A stretch of DNA of 64,000 nt from Yamagishiella unicocca. Its lineage: Eukaryota; Chlorophyta; Chlorophyceae; Chlamydomonadales; Volvocaceae. The notes below the pieces were generated by a model that had not been told where the DNA came from, did not search any database, and saw nothing but the letters and a program-made list of their open reading frames with translations. Below are positions 11,828 through 24,900 of this stretch, piece by piece; position 1 is the first letter of the stretch; every line of letters begins with the position of its first letter. The translations under genes and the position numbers were made by a program. Location: assembly GCA_003116995.1 (NCBI GenBank), contig BDSL01000034.1, positions 828,539 to 892,538 on the forward strand, in the 5' to 3' direction.

Positions 11828-12508
11828 GCAAACGTGTCGACGCCATGTGGGCATGTTGGGACTGCCGCGAAGGGCGGTGGCGATGTGGCTGGTGGGCACC
11901 GTATATAGCTACGGTGCACTTCGGCGTGCGGATAGAGTTCATGGGCCGTCCTCCTTGGGGATGGTCCCAACAGCTTATCAACGGGTTAGGATACTTGCCG
12001 GTGGATGTCTTGAGACGTGGATGCAGGGAGCACTAGGGGAGAATGTCGATGACGGCTAGCGTTACATGGATGTTTACATGTTTTGTGTGGCGGCCATTAT
12101 TGGACATACACCTGTCCGTACTGGTCAAAGTGTTTGCTGTGTCATGGGAATCCCCTGACACGTTCCTTGCGCCACGTTGAGGTCATCCACGGGTACATGT
12201 TTCCTGTTAGTTGTGTATATGTAGGTGTAGACAAGGTCACGCGGTGGACCCGATCCAGGAGCAGTTGATTCCGTAATCATGCGCGGGCACATGCGCTGAT
12301 GCGCGCCTTCAATGCGAAATGTAAGGACTAACATACTAGTTGATCCATATACACGTGTTACCATTAGTTATCAGACCATTCCTTAATACCAGTAGGCTGC
12401 TGTTTGAACATACTGGGAAGCTTCTATAGCAGGGCAGTCCGCCCTGTGCAATAGTGTATGCAACATGGAACTCCTTTAAAACAATTAGCAGACGGACTGT
12501 AGGCAACT
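11828..12508. other. Intergenic: NUOB18 3' UTR and antiporter upstream region
   Basis: No coding exon recognised. A TGTAA at 12320-12324 (plus) is a possible NUOB18 poly(A) signal about 490 bases past its stop. The right part should contain the antiporter promoter and 5' UTR. Confidence 0.5.
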
Positions 12509-15500
12509 ATGGCGGATGCCGGGCGGGCAGCTGGGGCGTCCGCGGTAATGTCCTCCCCATTCTTCCAGCACGGCTTGGTGGCCATCAGTGTCGCCGTTAT
12601 CTTGGCACCCTTCAGCTACTATATGGGCCTTGGGGCGCGAATGATGAAGTTGCCGCAGATTACGGGATATCTGGTCTCGGGCATCGTGTGCGGTCCTTAC
12701 GTGCTGGGAATCCTGTCGACCGAATCCGTTGTTGACTTAAACATCATCGAAGGAGCTTGCCTTAGTATAATTGGTCTCGCAGCAGGCGCAGAGCTGCATC
12801 TCGGCGAGCTATCGAGGAGCAAGAAGCAGGTATGGGTCGTTCCCGCCTCCAAACGCAAAACCAAGGAGCAGAAGTTCAAAGGACCTCTTGCGCAGGTATT
12901 GGGCATCACTTTTGGCATCTCTATCGTGACATGGATCTTCTGCTACGGTGCGCTCGAGTACACCAGCATACTCCTGCCCAAACTGGGCGAGCTAGATGTT
13001 GCGCACATGGCAGCGGTCGCTTCCCTTGGCGCTACACTGATGATGGCGCGTTCTCCAGCGTCCGCGGTGAGCTTGTCACGGGTCACGTTCAGAGGGACAG
13101 GTACAGTCTGGTCCTCCCATGCCCGCAGTCCACCGATACTTCACATCCTTGCCCAAAACAAACTGCCCAAGCTTACCCCTTCCGCGGCAACTGGCTTTAT
13201 GCATGATGCCTTTGAATATACTCACATAGCGCAGCTACGGGGCTGTTGCAGCTCCTGCGGACCCCATTCCCCACCCCACAGGGTCAGCCTCCCACCACAC
13301 TAGTAGCATCCCAAGCCCAGAACCATCCACGCATGCCAGAGCCGCCGGCCCCCCTGTAGTGAACTCGCCCTTGCCCCTTTGCGGACCATGCCGCTGCGCC
13401 GCCTCTGATTGCACGCCGACCCGCATATCAATCACAGATTGCCGTGCTCAAGGAGATGGACGGTAAGGGGCCCTTCAGCTCGCTCGTCATGGCTGTGGTG
13501 GTCGTCAAGGACGTGGTGGTCATCATCGCCTACGCCATCAACGTGGAGCTCATCCGCGTGGTGAGGCCGGCCATGGCACGCCAGGGCAACATGTGGCATG
13601 GGCATGGTCCTGGGAGGCGGGCGGGTTACCGGGTTACAGACGCATGGTGGACAGGAAACACGTGGTCCAACGCACAGGCAAACAACTCCGACGCGGTATG
13701 CCGCGCCATTCGAGGGGGTTCGTTGGGTGGCAATCTAGCAAGTAACACGACGCTGGCTCGTGCCTTTCGGGGCCCATGCCCACGGGTCGTGGAGCGGAAA
13801 CCCTTTTTGAAGTGGTTTTTAGGGTTTTAGGGTTTTAAAGTCAGGGTGGTGCGTCAGGGCAGAAGAGAGCGTCACCAGGGGCCTGCAGGGTGGCACGGAG
13901 CCAATTGGGATGGGGTGAGGACCGACGTGGGAGAGGGGAACGGGTAAGACCGTGGAGGAAGACATGTGTGGTCCGTCTGGGTGGTTGTGATGGGACGATT
14001 GGAGACAAGGCACCCGACGCAACAAGACCGTCGCCCCTCCCCTTCCCAACCCAACCCAACCCAAACCCATGTGTGCCCCCACGGCCGCCGCGGCTCCGCT
14101 GTCCTCCCCCAGGCCATCCTCCCCTCGTCGTCCTCCGCTCCGCAGCTGCTCAGCATGTTGCTGCCGCTGCTGAGCGTCATGCTGAGCGTCACTGTCGGGC
14201 TGTGCGGCGGCCTGCTGCTGAGCATGACTCTGCGGCCGCAGTTCCTGCTGCTGCCGATGGCGCCCGCGACCGCCTTCAAGTAAGACGGGCGAGCGGGGCG
14301 GAGGCGCTGTCCTCGCCGCCAGGGGAATGTGGGCAGAGAACGAGGATGGGTCACGGGGCGGAAGGCCGTTGGGGAGGAGGGGGGGCTTGCAGGTGTCACT
14401 CGTGAGGGAGTAGGGTCCTGGCTGCAGAGGATTGCACCACGGTCGCTGGGCCGCGGGATAAGGGACGGTAAGGGAGGGTTTGCCGAGGATTTCCCTCCAT
14501 GCCTTCCCGACTGGAGGCTGGGTGTGACCCGTTGGCAGGGGTTCCAGCGCGTTTGAATGATCAATGGCGTGCCGCCGGCCACACCTGGCCGATGCGCCGC
14601 GCAGGACCGCAGGTGTTCGCTGACATCAACGGCACGTCGCTAAGCACACACACACTCCCTTCAGCCGCGCGTACCTTCTACCGTACCTCCCGTTGATTCG
14701 CGGATTCTCTTATCAAATCCCCGTCACTTACAAAAGTATGTCGTCGTTCAGTCGCGCCGCGGTGCGCCCCGTGTCCCCGCCCAAAACCGCGACCCCCATA
14801 CACGGCGCTGCGTGGCTTGACGGTAGATTGACCGCAGCCTTCATGGGCATGAACGCACCACTCCACCGCACAGGGTGAAGCAGGCCATGGTGCTGCTGGT
14901 GGCGACGCTCATCTTCAACATCGCGCACTACTTCGATGCGGAGCCGCTGCTGGCGTGCGTCACGATGGGTCTCGTGCTGGTGAACAGGAGGTGAGCGTCC
15001 CTCCAGGTGTTGAGATGGGCACGCGCCGCCGTTCGGCGGCGTAGCGTCCGTGGGGCCGTAGCCGAAGGCAAAGCCTCAAACGCCGTCGTGGCGTGCTATC
15101 GTGGCGTGCTATCGTGGCGCGTTATCGTAGCGTTTCCTGCCACTCGGGCTAGGCAAGTGAGGGCTATCGACCCGGAGCCGCGGCACAGCTGCCACCTCAT
15201 CAGCACTCCCGCCTGCTGCCTGCCGCCGCCGGCGCGCCCTCCCCCCGCTCCTATCCTCAACCCACTTCTCCAGCATGCATCTCAAAACGTCTGTTCTAAA
15301 CGGTTTTTTCTCGCATCCACGGGTCTTCCTGGAAACCCCCCGCTCCTAGGCACGAGCGGGCTGACAAGGAGAAGGAGGAGCTGCACCAGATGGTCAGCCA
15401 GATCATGAGCCTCACCAATGTGGCGTTCTTTGGGCTGGCGGGAGCATCGCTAAAAATGGTAGGGGACGGGTCGGGTCGGCGGAGTCGGACGGGCAGTGGG

Positions 15501-17235
15501 TCGGGAGTGCAACGGTGGTGCAGCCCGGGTGGAGGAATGCTGAACACGGGCAGTGTGACTGGGGAACATTGCCACGGCACGGACCGTACCAGGCGCACGA
15601 GGAGCAGATGGGATGGGCCTGCACAGGCGCCAGCACCGCTTCCGGTGCTGGTGGTCGTTCCAGTCTCAACCCCGCCACACCGTCGCTAGCTGACGACGTC
15701 GCTCTCCAACTTCGCCGGCTAGCGCCACCCACAACCGTCGGCGGCAGCCGCCCCGCTCTACTCCTCCCCCGCAGCCCCAGCTGCTGCTCGACCCAGGGCC
15801 GCCTCACCCACCCGTCCTACGGGCCCACCTTCCTCGCCCCACCCACAACCACCCACAAACCCAAACCAAACCCAATGCCGCTTGTCCTTTGTCGGTTCAC
15901 CGGTTTTCCCCTACCCGCCCCGCCCACCCCCCGCATCCCAGGGCGCGCTGAAGGACATGTTCTTCGCTGCCCTTGTGGTGTTCGCTGTGCGGATGGTCGC
16001 CATCTTCCTGGGCTCCTGGCTGGGCTGCTACGTCACCTCCACCAACGCGGAGCATCGGCGGCTGTTTTGGATGTCCATGATCACGCAGGCGGGGGTGGCC
16101 ATGGGGCTGGCGCGCCTGGCGGGTACCCGCTTCCCGGACTGGGGCCCGCACTTCCAAACGTTCATGGTGAGTAGCGTACTTAATGGTGGGGTAATGGTGG
16201 GTAGCGTACTTCATGGTGGGGTAATGGTGGGTAGCGTACTTCATGGCGGGGTAATGGTGGGTAGCGTATTTCATGGTGGGTAGCGTGCGAGCGCGTGTGT
16301 TTGTGCCACATGGGGCGAAGCAATGGATAGCCTGATAGGGTGCCTATTTGCGATCGCGTGTGTGAGGGTGGGGCAGCGAGGTGCGGAGGATGGGGCTGAG
16401 GCAGCGGCAGAGGCGGGGGGGAAGGGGCGTCACCGCGGTATACGCAAATTCGCTTTCCATATCAAATGACGGCTGATCATTATTGATGACAAAAGTCTGG
16501 CCTTCCATCGTCGGCTGTACTGTCGGTGCAGCCCAGTAGGGCCCAGGTAGGGGGCCACTTGCAGCCTGAGTGAGCAACACCAATAGCGACCTCGGGCTCC
16601 CCCTCCCTTTCAACCCGCCCACGCCCGCCCCTCCCTCCCAACGCCAGTTCCCCAGCATGCATCTTTAAAACGTGTATACCTGACGTTTCCTACCCGGTTC
16701 TACTATTCAGTACCAAACCAGGGGTCTCCTCTCATACCCGTACCAACGCCACCCCCCATCCCCGTACCCGGCCCCCTCCCATTGCTCCAGCATGCGTCCA
16801 CATCCTCGCTGTCCGCCGACCATGCGCGCACTATCTTGTCGTTTTTCGTGTCACCGGTCTCACATTGAGCGCCGACCCACGGGTCTCCTCTCACACCCCC
16901 CAACGCCACCCCCCATCCCCCTACCCCCCCCCCCTCCTCAGATGGCCATCATTCTGCTGAACCTGTTGGTGGGGCCGCCGCTGTTCCGGCTGGCGCTAGT
17001 GCGGGTGGGGGAGGCCAAGGCGCTGACGCTGCCCACCAAGGGCGGCGCGGGGCCAGGAGGCCAGCAGCTGCAGCTGGGGGGGATCATCATCAAGGAAAAC
17101 GGGGTGGGGGGCGCCTCGTCCGAGGGGTTGGGTGGGGGGTCGATGTCGCTTGGGCTGGGCCACCAGCATGGCCACGGCCATGGTCATGGGCTGGGCGGGG
17201 AGGGGGCCCAGGACAAGTCTGACCGCAACCAGTAG
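12509..17235 (+). CDS. CPA2-family monovalent cation:proton antiporter
   Basis: Membrane exchanger of the KefB/KEA/CHX type, moving K+ or Na+ against H+. Exons 12509-12829, 12896-13066, 13438-13560, 14113-14279, 14874-14990, 15350-15458, 15942-16166 and 16942-17235 agree in phase and give about 508 residues. The start ATG opens MADAGRAAGASAVMSS. The family signature is MKLPQITGYLVSGIVCGP (residues ~50-70). Later membrane segments include GITFGISIVTWIFCYGAL, VMAVVVVKDVVVIIAYAI, LLPLLSVMLSVTVGLCGG, VLLVATLIFNIAHYF and MFFAALVVFAVRMVAIFL. ITQAGVAMGLARLAGTRFP precedes the last helix, and the tail is rich in histidine and glycine (HQHGHGHGHG). In the ion-binding helix the usual DD/ND/QD pair reads KD. 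The first intron (12830-12895) is only 66 bases, a multiple of three without a stop, so it could also be retained. Substrate and membrane are not determinable. Confidence 0.9.
15252..15346 (+). repeat. Intronic ~90-bp repeat, forward copy, abutting a 3' splice site
   Basis: Contains CCAGCATGCATCTCAAAACG, then CGGTTTTTTCTCGCATCC, ACGGGTCTTCCTGGAAACCC and a C run that serves as polypyrimidine tract of the antiporter exon 6 acceptor (15349). The same repeat occurs inverted at 21961, 22814 and 23812 in the PhoD-like gene. Confidence 0.8.
16171..16286. repeat. 30-bp minisatellite at the start of antiporter intron 7
   Basis: Four tandem copies, exactly 30 bases apart (16171, 16201, 16231, 16261), of a unit beginning GTAGCGTACTTCATGGTGGG. 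The array starts 4 bases into the intron, so a copy of the donor region (GGTGGGTAGCG) is repeated. Confidence 0.9.
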
Positions 17236-17540
17236 GGTGCGGCGGCGGTGGCGTTAGGCGGTTGGAGGGGTGACGGGGGTGAGGGCTGGCGCCCCAGGCG
17301 AGGTGTTGCGTACCCGTCCAGTCAGCGCCACGCACGAAGGCGTGCGGGTGGGTGCGGGCTGCGGTCCTCAATGCCTGCCCGCGCGGCGCGTCGGTTTTTA
17401 TGGCCTCGTCAGCCGACGAGGCCACTGAGCGAGCCCCGAGCCCCGCCATGGCCTCATTGCCTAGCTGGGGTGTTCAGGGATAGGGTGGGAAGAGTGTTCA
17501 GGCGTCCCCGTTTTTGATGATGATGTGATGATGATGATGG

Positions 17541-17545
17541 TGTAA
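17541..17545 (+). terminator. TGTAA polyadenylation signal of the antiporter gene
   Basis: TGTAA about 306 bases downstream of the stop codon at 17235, next to a GATGAT-rich stretch. Correct strand and distance for an algal 3' UTR. Confidence 0.55.
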
Positions 17546-18974
17546 TGATGGTGGGGCTTGGTGTTGCGGTGGTGGCGATGGTGATGTGTCACACGGTGCT
17601 GGAGCCGGGAGGATACCAGGAGTTGGAAGAAGTGTTGGGAGGTGATGGAGGAGATGGCGTCGCAGAGGACGCAGGAGAGGCTCGACGGCGTGGGGCGGTG
17701 CAGGTGACAGGTGCGGTGGTGCGCGCGCTAGCACAGGCGCAGCGCGGGCGTCACGCACCGAGATTGTCGACGCGGTGCAAGGAGGTCGGTGCGCACGACA
17801 ACTTTGTTTCTCTACGAACAAACTGTGAGCCTGCAGGTTCCATTAATGCAGATACAGTAAATTATGAAAGGACTGCGAGCGGTCGCCACGGTGTTGCATA
17901 TGGTGCATTTGGCTGGCTTCTTTGCGTGTCGGAAGGGCCAGCGTTTCGCGCTGACCTGCCACGGGATTATTTTGTTGTGATCTGGTGGCGAGCCGTGCGT
18001 CCGGGTTACTTGAGAACCCAGAAGACGAACGGGAATAACTGGCTGCATGCTGAAAAATCGACTGCCCAGGCAGTATGTGCGTACGGCTTTGGACGCCTGG
18101 CGGACTCTGGAGGTCGGCCTTCTGTCGCTCCGATATCCAGCAACGCCTCCACGATGGAAAAAACATTCAAAAATAGCTTGCGTGTAACTCGCTTTCTGAT
18201 GCATCGGTTGTGATTGAGACCTGCGGGCCCTTTTACAAAAGCAGCAAGATGCGTCACGGCAGCGCGACCGACGCCTCCAAGCGGGCCGGCTGGCAAGCTG
18301 CAGCTCGCGATATGGTCGAGGCCTCTCGCAAGGCACGCCGCGTGACGCGCGTTTGTGACCCATGGTTCGGCGCCTTTGTTTTCTCCTCGTTTTTGTCGGC
18401 GCGGGCCGGTCAGTCGTCCGTAGCCGCGGCACATGGCAGCCGCGACACCCCGACTCCGCAAGCTAGACAGCGGCTCGGGCCGCAGAGCTGTAATGACTTA
18501 ATACCGTTAGTCAGCATTGCGCAATCGTGCTGCCGGGTCCCTTCAGCTACCTCCCGACCTACACAGCGAATCGAGTTCCCTCCGCGGCGCCTCACCTCCC
18601 GCTCCATTCCAAGTGCCATATTACGGATTTCCGCTCATCTCCCCTTCCGTTCCCACTTTCCCTCCTCCGTTTCCCTCCAAGCAGCCCCATTCTGTGCCCC
18701 GCCACTAACCCTCTACCCCACCCACCCCTTTCTCTCGCATCCACGGGTCTTCCTCGCAACCCCCCTACTCAGCTATATCGTGTAACAGGTCTTTATGCAC
18801 CCCCCCCTGCACACCCACCAGGGTGGCCGGCCACCCTAGTCCAGTAGCATGCGCGCGCGTCCCGGTGTCCGAAGGCTATGCCCCCACTATATTTTCCCAT
18901 TCGCGTTACCGGTTCTTTTAATGTAAAATAAAGTGCGCACTCGCGTGCTGCCCCCTCCCTCGCCCCCGAGCCAG
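17546..18974. other. Antiporter/PhoD intergenic region, including the unresolved 5' end of the PhoD-like gene
   Basis: The first recognisable PhoD exon needs an upstream start exon, which should lie here. An ATG at 18249 opens a frame of charged residues (MRHGSATDASKRAGWQAAAR) with GT sites downstream, but no homology supports it. Copies of the intron motif family occur at 18737-18772 (ending in a possible acceptor CTACTCAG) and 18903-18926. That suggests the 18.5-18.97 kb part is an intron. Confidence 0.45.
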
Positions 18975-21900
18975 GGCCCCCACGACGCGCCCATCCGCCA
19001 AAACACGTGCGGCTGCGGCGCGCTGCAGTCCAGCCCCACCGCGGTTGGTCCCTTCATCCGCCTGCGCGGGTACGACGACCCCGAGGGCACGTGGCGCGCG
19101 ACGGTGCTGTACGGCACAACGGCCGGCGGCGGCGGCGCCGCCGCCGCCGCCGCCGAGGACGGCATCCAAGAAGCCACAGCCAACAGCGGCGACGACGGTG
19201 CCGCTGCCGCACGCGGCCGCTGGGGGCCGGCGCCGGTGTTGCACTACCAGGTTCTCAGCGGTGTGGCCGGCAGCGATGACTCGGTCGGGCTTCGGAGCAG
19301 CAGGGTGGGTGGTGGTGATGGTGATGGTGATGGTGGTGGTGTTCGTGGAGGTGGCAGCGGCCGCCGGCCCAACGGCCCGATCAGCCCCGAAACCACGACG
19401 GTGCGGCCGCTGCTGCTGGCCACCTTCGGCAGTCAGGCGTTCTGGCGGTTCGACTTGAGCGTGGTGGTTTCGGAGACGACGGCGCAGTGGGTGGAGTACT
19501 GGCTGGACGGCGCGCCGGCATCACCGGGGGCGGGAGTGGCAGCGAGGGAGCGGCAGGAAGGGAAGCGAGCTGGCGGCGGCGGCGACGGCGGTGGCGGCGG
19601 CGGCGGCGATGGCGGCTCCTGGTCCGCTCCGGGGCGCGTCCGTGTGTATGTGCCCAGCAAGGGCGAGGGGTGGCGCTGGGCCTTCTACTCGTGTGCGGGA
19701 TTCGCGCTGGACGTGTCTCCGGAGGATCAGATCAACAGGTGGGGACCGGGGGGGGGAGGAGGGGGGGAGGGGCGGGGAGGCGGGGGTGAGGAGTGCACGC
19801 TAAACACCGCTCGGGCGGGGGGGTGTACAGAGGAAACACGTTGGGGGGGCGAGAGGGGAGGGGAATCGACAACCGTCGGTTGGGGTTGGCGAGAAGACCC
19901 GGTTACACGACATGTATCACATACTGGGTTGGGTTTGAGGAAGGAGGTGCAACGTGCTCGTCACCTGGGGTCGCTGCCGGGCCCTGCGTTCGGTCGGTGC
20001 GTGTTTTTCGCCCTACTCACCTATCTGCCTCACCATCTCCCAAGATCAGGATCAAAGGGCTGCTCGCAGCTTCCGGCTGCTGCCCCGCGGGCACAAATGA
20101 GTTCACCGAACCCTCCTCTAGTCGCTAGTACTTGTCTTTTAAGCGCCGACCTCCTCAAGTGCTGACACACGGGTTTCCTCCCAGCCCCTCCGGCACCACC
20201 TGCTCCTCCAATCCACGCTGCCGCACGTCTGTCCCCCCCCGCCCCTGCCGCGTTACCGGTCCTTTTATTGTACCACCCCGCCCCTGGACCCTGCGCCAAC
20301 TATTCCTTCTACCGGTGTGTCGTGTGTGTGTGTGTTTGTGTGTGTGTTTATGTCCCCCCCTGTTTTTCGTGTCACCGGTTTCACACCACCCCCCTGGGCC
20401 TACGCAACCACCCTCCCCCGGTCTCCCGGCCTCCAGCATGCATCGCCAAACGTGTGTATCACACGCTGTGTCACCTACTCGGCTTCCTAGCCTACGGCCT
20501 TTCCTCCACCCTCCCCCGCCGCCCGGGCTTCCCGTTTACCTCCTCCTCCGCGCTCCCCCCCTCCCCCTCCCCCTCCCTCCCGACAGGTTCTGCGGCTCCT
20601 TCCCTCTGTGGTCCGACCTGCTGTCGCGCCACGCCACCCGGCCCTTCAGCGCCCTAGTGGGCGGCGGCGACCAGCTCTACAACGACGACGTGTGGCAGGT
20701 GCCGGCGCTCGAGGTGCGTACGACGAAGGAAGTACGACGTACGAAGTATGAAGTAAGAAGTGCGAAGTACGATGGCACATGTAGTGTAAGCGCGTCCTTT
20801 TCAGCTACGGCACGTAGCGAAATTCAGTTAGGCTGACGGTAGACTTGCGGTATAGAACACGGGTTGTGCGGGGAGGGGAAGGAAGAGGGAGCTTCGTTCG
20901 GGGGCCGCTGTGCCGCGCAAACAAACGGTCAACTAACCAAGCGGTCGCGCCCGAGCATGGATACGCCTGCGTGTGGTCGCTGTCGTCCCCCTTTCGGGAT
21001 CCGACATTGGATCCGACGTTGGGCCTGACATTGGATCCGACATTGGTTGAGGGCGCACCCCCCTGCCGCACTCGGCCCTCCCGCCACCGAGCCGGCCGCA
21101 GCTCCCACCTCGGGTCCCACCGCTACAGCCCAGCCAACCGTCACACCGCCGAGATCCGACCGATTTCGGAACCCCAGCCAACCGACGTTGGTCATTTGTC
21201 GTTGTGTTCGTTGGTCGTTGCCTGCTCGCTACGCAGGAGTGGCTGGCGCTGCCCGACCCGCAGCAGCGCCTGGCGGCGCCCTTCACGGCCGCCATGCAGG
21301 CGCAGGTGACGTCGTACTATGTACGGCACTACTGCACGCACTTCATGTCGGGGCCGATGCGGGAGGCGTACGCCAGCATACCCCAGGTGGGGGGGCGGGG
21401 TGTAGGTGTGTGTGTATGTGTATGTGTATGTGGGCGGGGAGGGCGGGGGAGAGACCAAAAAGGGGGTTGTCGGGGCCAGCGGCAGCCCCCGGGTCCACAA
21501 CCCGGCACTAACGTGATGGCCATGGCGCGAAAGTACTCGAGAGGCCCCCAGTCACCCCTCCCCTCCGCTCGTCCGCACCTGCAATACACACCACGGCCCC
21601 CCCCCAGTCGCGTTACCGGTTCTTTTATTGTAACCCCCCCGGCCCCCGGTTTCCTCTACTGGCCCCCCCCGTGTTGTCGAGTAACCGGTCGTTTTCTGTA
21701 CCCCCCCCCGGCCCCCGGTTCCTCTGCTGCCCGCCCCTCGGGCGCCAGGTGAGCACCTGGGACGATCACGACATCTTCGACGGCTGGGGCTCGTACCCGC
21801 TGGAGCTGCACAGCTGCCCCGTGTTCGTCGGCGTGATGGGGTGCGCCAGGGATGCCTACATGCTGTTCCAGGTAGGGCGGGGCGGGGCGGGGTGGAGACC

Positions 21901-24900
21901 CGTCGACACGATGTTTAGGGGAAAGGCGGTAGTCACTAGGGGGCGAAGGGGTGTGTGTGTGGGGTTTCGAGGAAGACCCGTGGATGCCAGAGAAATCCGT
22001 TTAGGACAGACGTTTTGAGATGCATGCTGGAGAACTGGGTTGGGGATACTGTGTGTTTTATACTGTGTGTTTTATAGATGCTGTGCTGAGCCGCGAAGGA
22101 GACTGAGCGCGAAGAGACCAAGGAATCCGGAGGCAGGGCGAGGCGCCAATAGTTACCGAAAGAAGCCCAGAGTGTGTCCACGAGAAGCGATAATCCCGAT
22201 TATGTAGACGGCGTCCGCGCAGCGCTCCGATAGCCAGAAGGACGGTGGCGACCCTAACAACCGACGCCGCGCTGCTGCGGCGTAGGCGTGGCGCGAAGCT
22301 CCTACAACTACTGAGCCTAAGTACCTAGTGACCTATCCTAGTGCGCAAGGCAGGGGTATGGGTAACAACTTCGCGTGCATTGCCAGTAACAGACAGAGTG
22401 CCCGGCACAGGAATCCCAGCCCATGCCAAATGCGAGGAAACTGACCTGGGAAGGAGAGGAAGAAGGACCAGGCGAGGCAGCAGAACGTTAGCGTTAGGTT
22501 GAAGAGCGAAGGAGACATGCGGGGCGGATGAAAAGGCAGGGACACACGTGAACGCGCCGCTGCTACGGAAGTGTTGTTTAGTAATGCATTGTTAGTAAAA
22601 GAAATGAGGATAAACGCGGAGATGTGGTATAAGTGCGCGAGCAGCGTGCAGTACAGCGGCCGTGCGGTGTGATGCTGTTGGATGCGGTGTGGTGCTGCGA
22701 GGTGCTGAATGATGCGGTGATGCGATGGGGTTATACTGTGTGTGTGTGGGGGGGGTGCAAATAAGAAACGGTTACTCGATGTGAGCGGTATAGTTGGCAC
22801 ATATACTGTGTGTGGGGGGGGTTCGAGGGAAACCCGTGGATGTCCGAAAAAACCGTTTGAACAGAAGTTTTGAGATGCATGCTGGAGAACTGGGTTGGGG
22901 ATACGAAAGCCGAAGGTCGTAATACGGCAGTGCGACGTGGGGGGGGTGGGGGGCGAGAAGACCCGGTTACACGACGTAGGAGATAATAGGTGTGTGCGTG
23001 CGTGTGCGGTGTCTGGGGCCAGGGAGGGGGGCGAGGGGGAGATCGGCCCGCGCGTGTCCCCTGCCCAGGGTTTGACGCCACACCGCGAGCAGCAGCAGCA
23101 GCAGCAGCACAACCACCACCACCACCACCATCGACCCAACGGTGGCCCCCGCGCTCATCCCTACCTCCCCTGTCGCCATCTCACGATCATGATACCCCTC
23201 CTCCACCCGCCTCGTTCCGACCACGGTACTCCTCCTCCCTCTCTCAGCACCACACGACCGCCAGCCGCGCCCCCTCCGACGGCTTGGTGGTGACTCCCGC
23301 GGGCGGGCTGCACCAGCTGGTGGCACTGGGCCCCAGGCAGGCGCTGCTGCTGCCGGATCAGCGAGGAGAGCGCACACGGTGAGAGGGGGGGAGGGGTAAA
23401 GCGGGGGGGGGAGGGGTAAGGCGGGGGGGAGGGAGAATTAGGGTCTTAGGGTCTTGCGTGCCCCTGACCTCCCCCGTCGTCAAACCCACACCCCTTCGCT
23501 ACCTGCGATCCCACTACACTAGGTTCCAGGTGCTTCCCCTCGAGTCGTACGCTGACGTGTTCGCAGCGCTGGCCCGGCTGCCCCGCTCCGTACGGCATCT
23601 GACTCTGGTGGCGACTGTACCCATGGTGTACCCCCATATCCTGGGATCACACAAGTGGGTGTGTTTTGTTTTGGGGGTGTTTGGGGGGCCGAGGGGTGGT
23701 GTTTTGGGGGTGGCGTGAAAACCGTTGGTGGGGGGTTGGCGAGGAGACCCCGGTGCACGACATCAGGGACGGAGGACAGAAGCTAGCCGGCGAATAGGCT
23801 TTGGTGTGTTTTTGGGGGGTTCGAGGGAAACCCGTGGATGTCCGAAAAAACGTTTAAAACAGAAGAGGTGAGATGCATGCTGGAGAACTGGGTTGGGGAT
23901 ACGAAAGCCAAAGGTCGTAATATGACCTTTGGCGGCTAAGCTATATCGGCTACGGCGAGACGCACGGGAGCGAGGACCCCACGCGACGCACGTAAAGTTT
24001 TCGCAGAATCGGTTTTGGGCGCTAGTAGGAAAACTGTGGGAGTTGGGGCGCTATGGGAGAGCGGCCATCGCGGTCCGGTCCCAGTCCCAGTCCTAGTCGG
24101 AGTCCCCGTCCCGACCCGCCCGAATACCGACCAGATGTGTGAGGAAGCTGTCATTACCAAAGGAGGTCCGCGGTCGTCCAGGAGAGCAGGCCGAAGCCGC
24201 GCCGCGCCGCCATGGGGGACGCGAAAGCCCAGACGCAGGTCCCGACGCCCGCAGACCTTTGGGGGGGGGAGGGCGACTGGAGTGGGGGAAAACACAGGGG
24301 GGCTGCTCTTGAACAGGGGGGGGTGTAAGGTTGCTGATGAGGGGACTTGGAAAACACACCAGCAGTCCGGAGGGTAAGGGCGGGTCGGTGTGGCCACGAT
24401 AAATGGGGCGGCAGGGTGCGGGGCGCGGGGTGGGGTGGCGGGAACCAGCAGCGTGTGGTCGAAGCGGCAGGGGGTTACAAGAAAAGAACCGGTAACTCGA
24501 AGCGGCAGGGGGGGGGCCTTTCGTGGCAAGGGCAGGTGTGGGGGTTTACAGAAAAGAACCGGTTGCTCGACATGGGAAGTGTAGCGGTGCATAGTCTTCG
24601 GACATCTGGACACGGGGGGTGGAGGCCTTTCTGGCTCCGATGCTTGCTTGCAGAGGGGGCGAGCTGCGAGGGCGCCAGGGGGGGAGGCGCCGCCACCTCC
24701 GCCAGCTCGCCATCCAACCCGACCTACCCCGGCCGGGCCCGGCCCCGCATCCGAAACCACCCTCCTCCCCCCTCCCCGCCGCCCGCTAGGCTGCTGTCCT
24801 GCTTTCGCGGGATCTACCGCACCTCCTTCATGCGCCCGCTCATGGCCAAGACGGGGGCCAGCGCCGCCATCATGAACAAGTTCGGTGAGCGAGGGGGGCG

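Noticed and set aside
17812..18432. 206-codon minus-strand frame between antiporter and PhoD gene
   Set aside because: Arg/Cys-rich composition typical of antisense GC-rich DNA, no domain, no splice context; a better explanation is 5' region of the PhoD-like gene.
18933..18974. Start of the PhoD-like gene at 18933
   Set aside because: The codon there is GTG, not ATG, and the stretch looks like intron ending in the acceptor CGAGCCAG at 18974.
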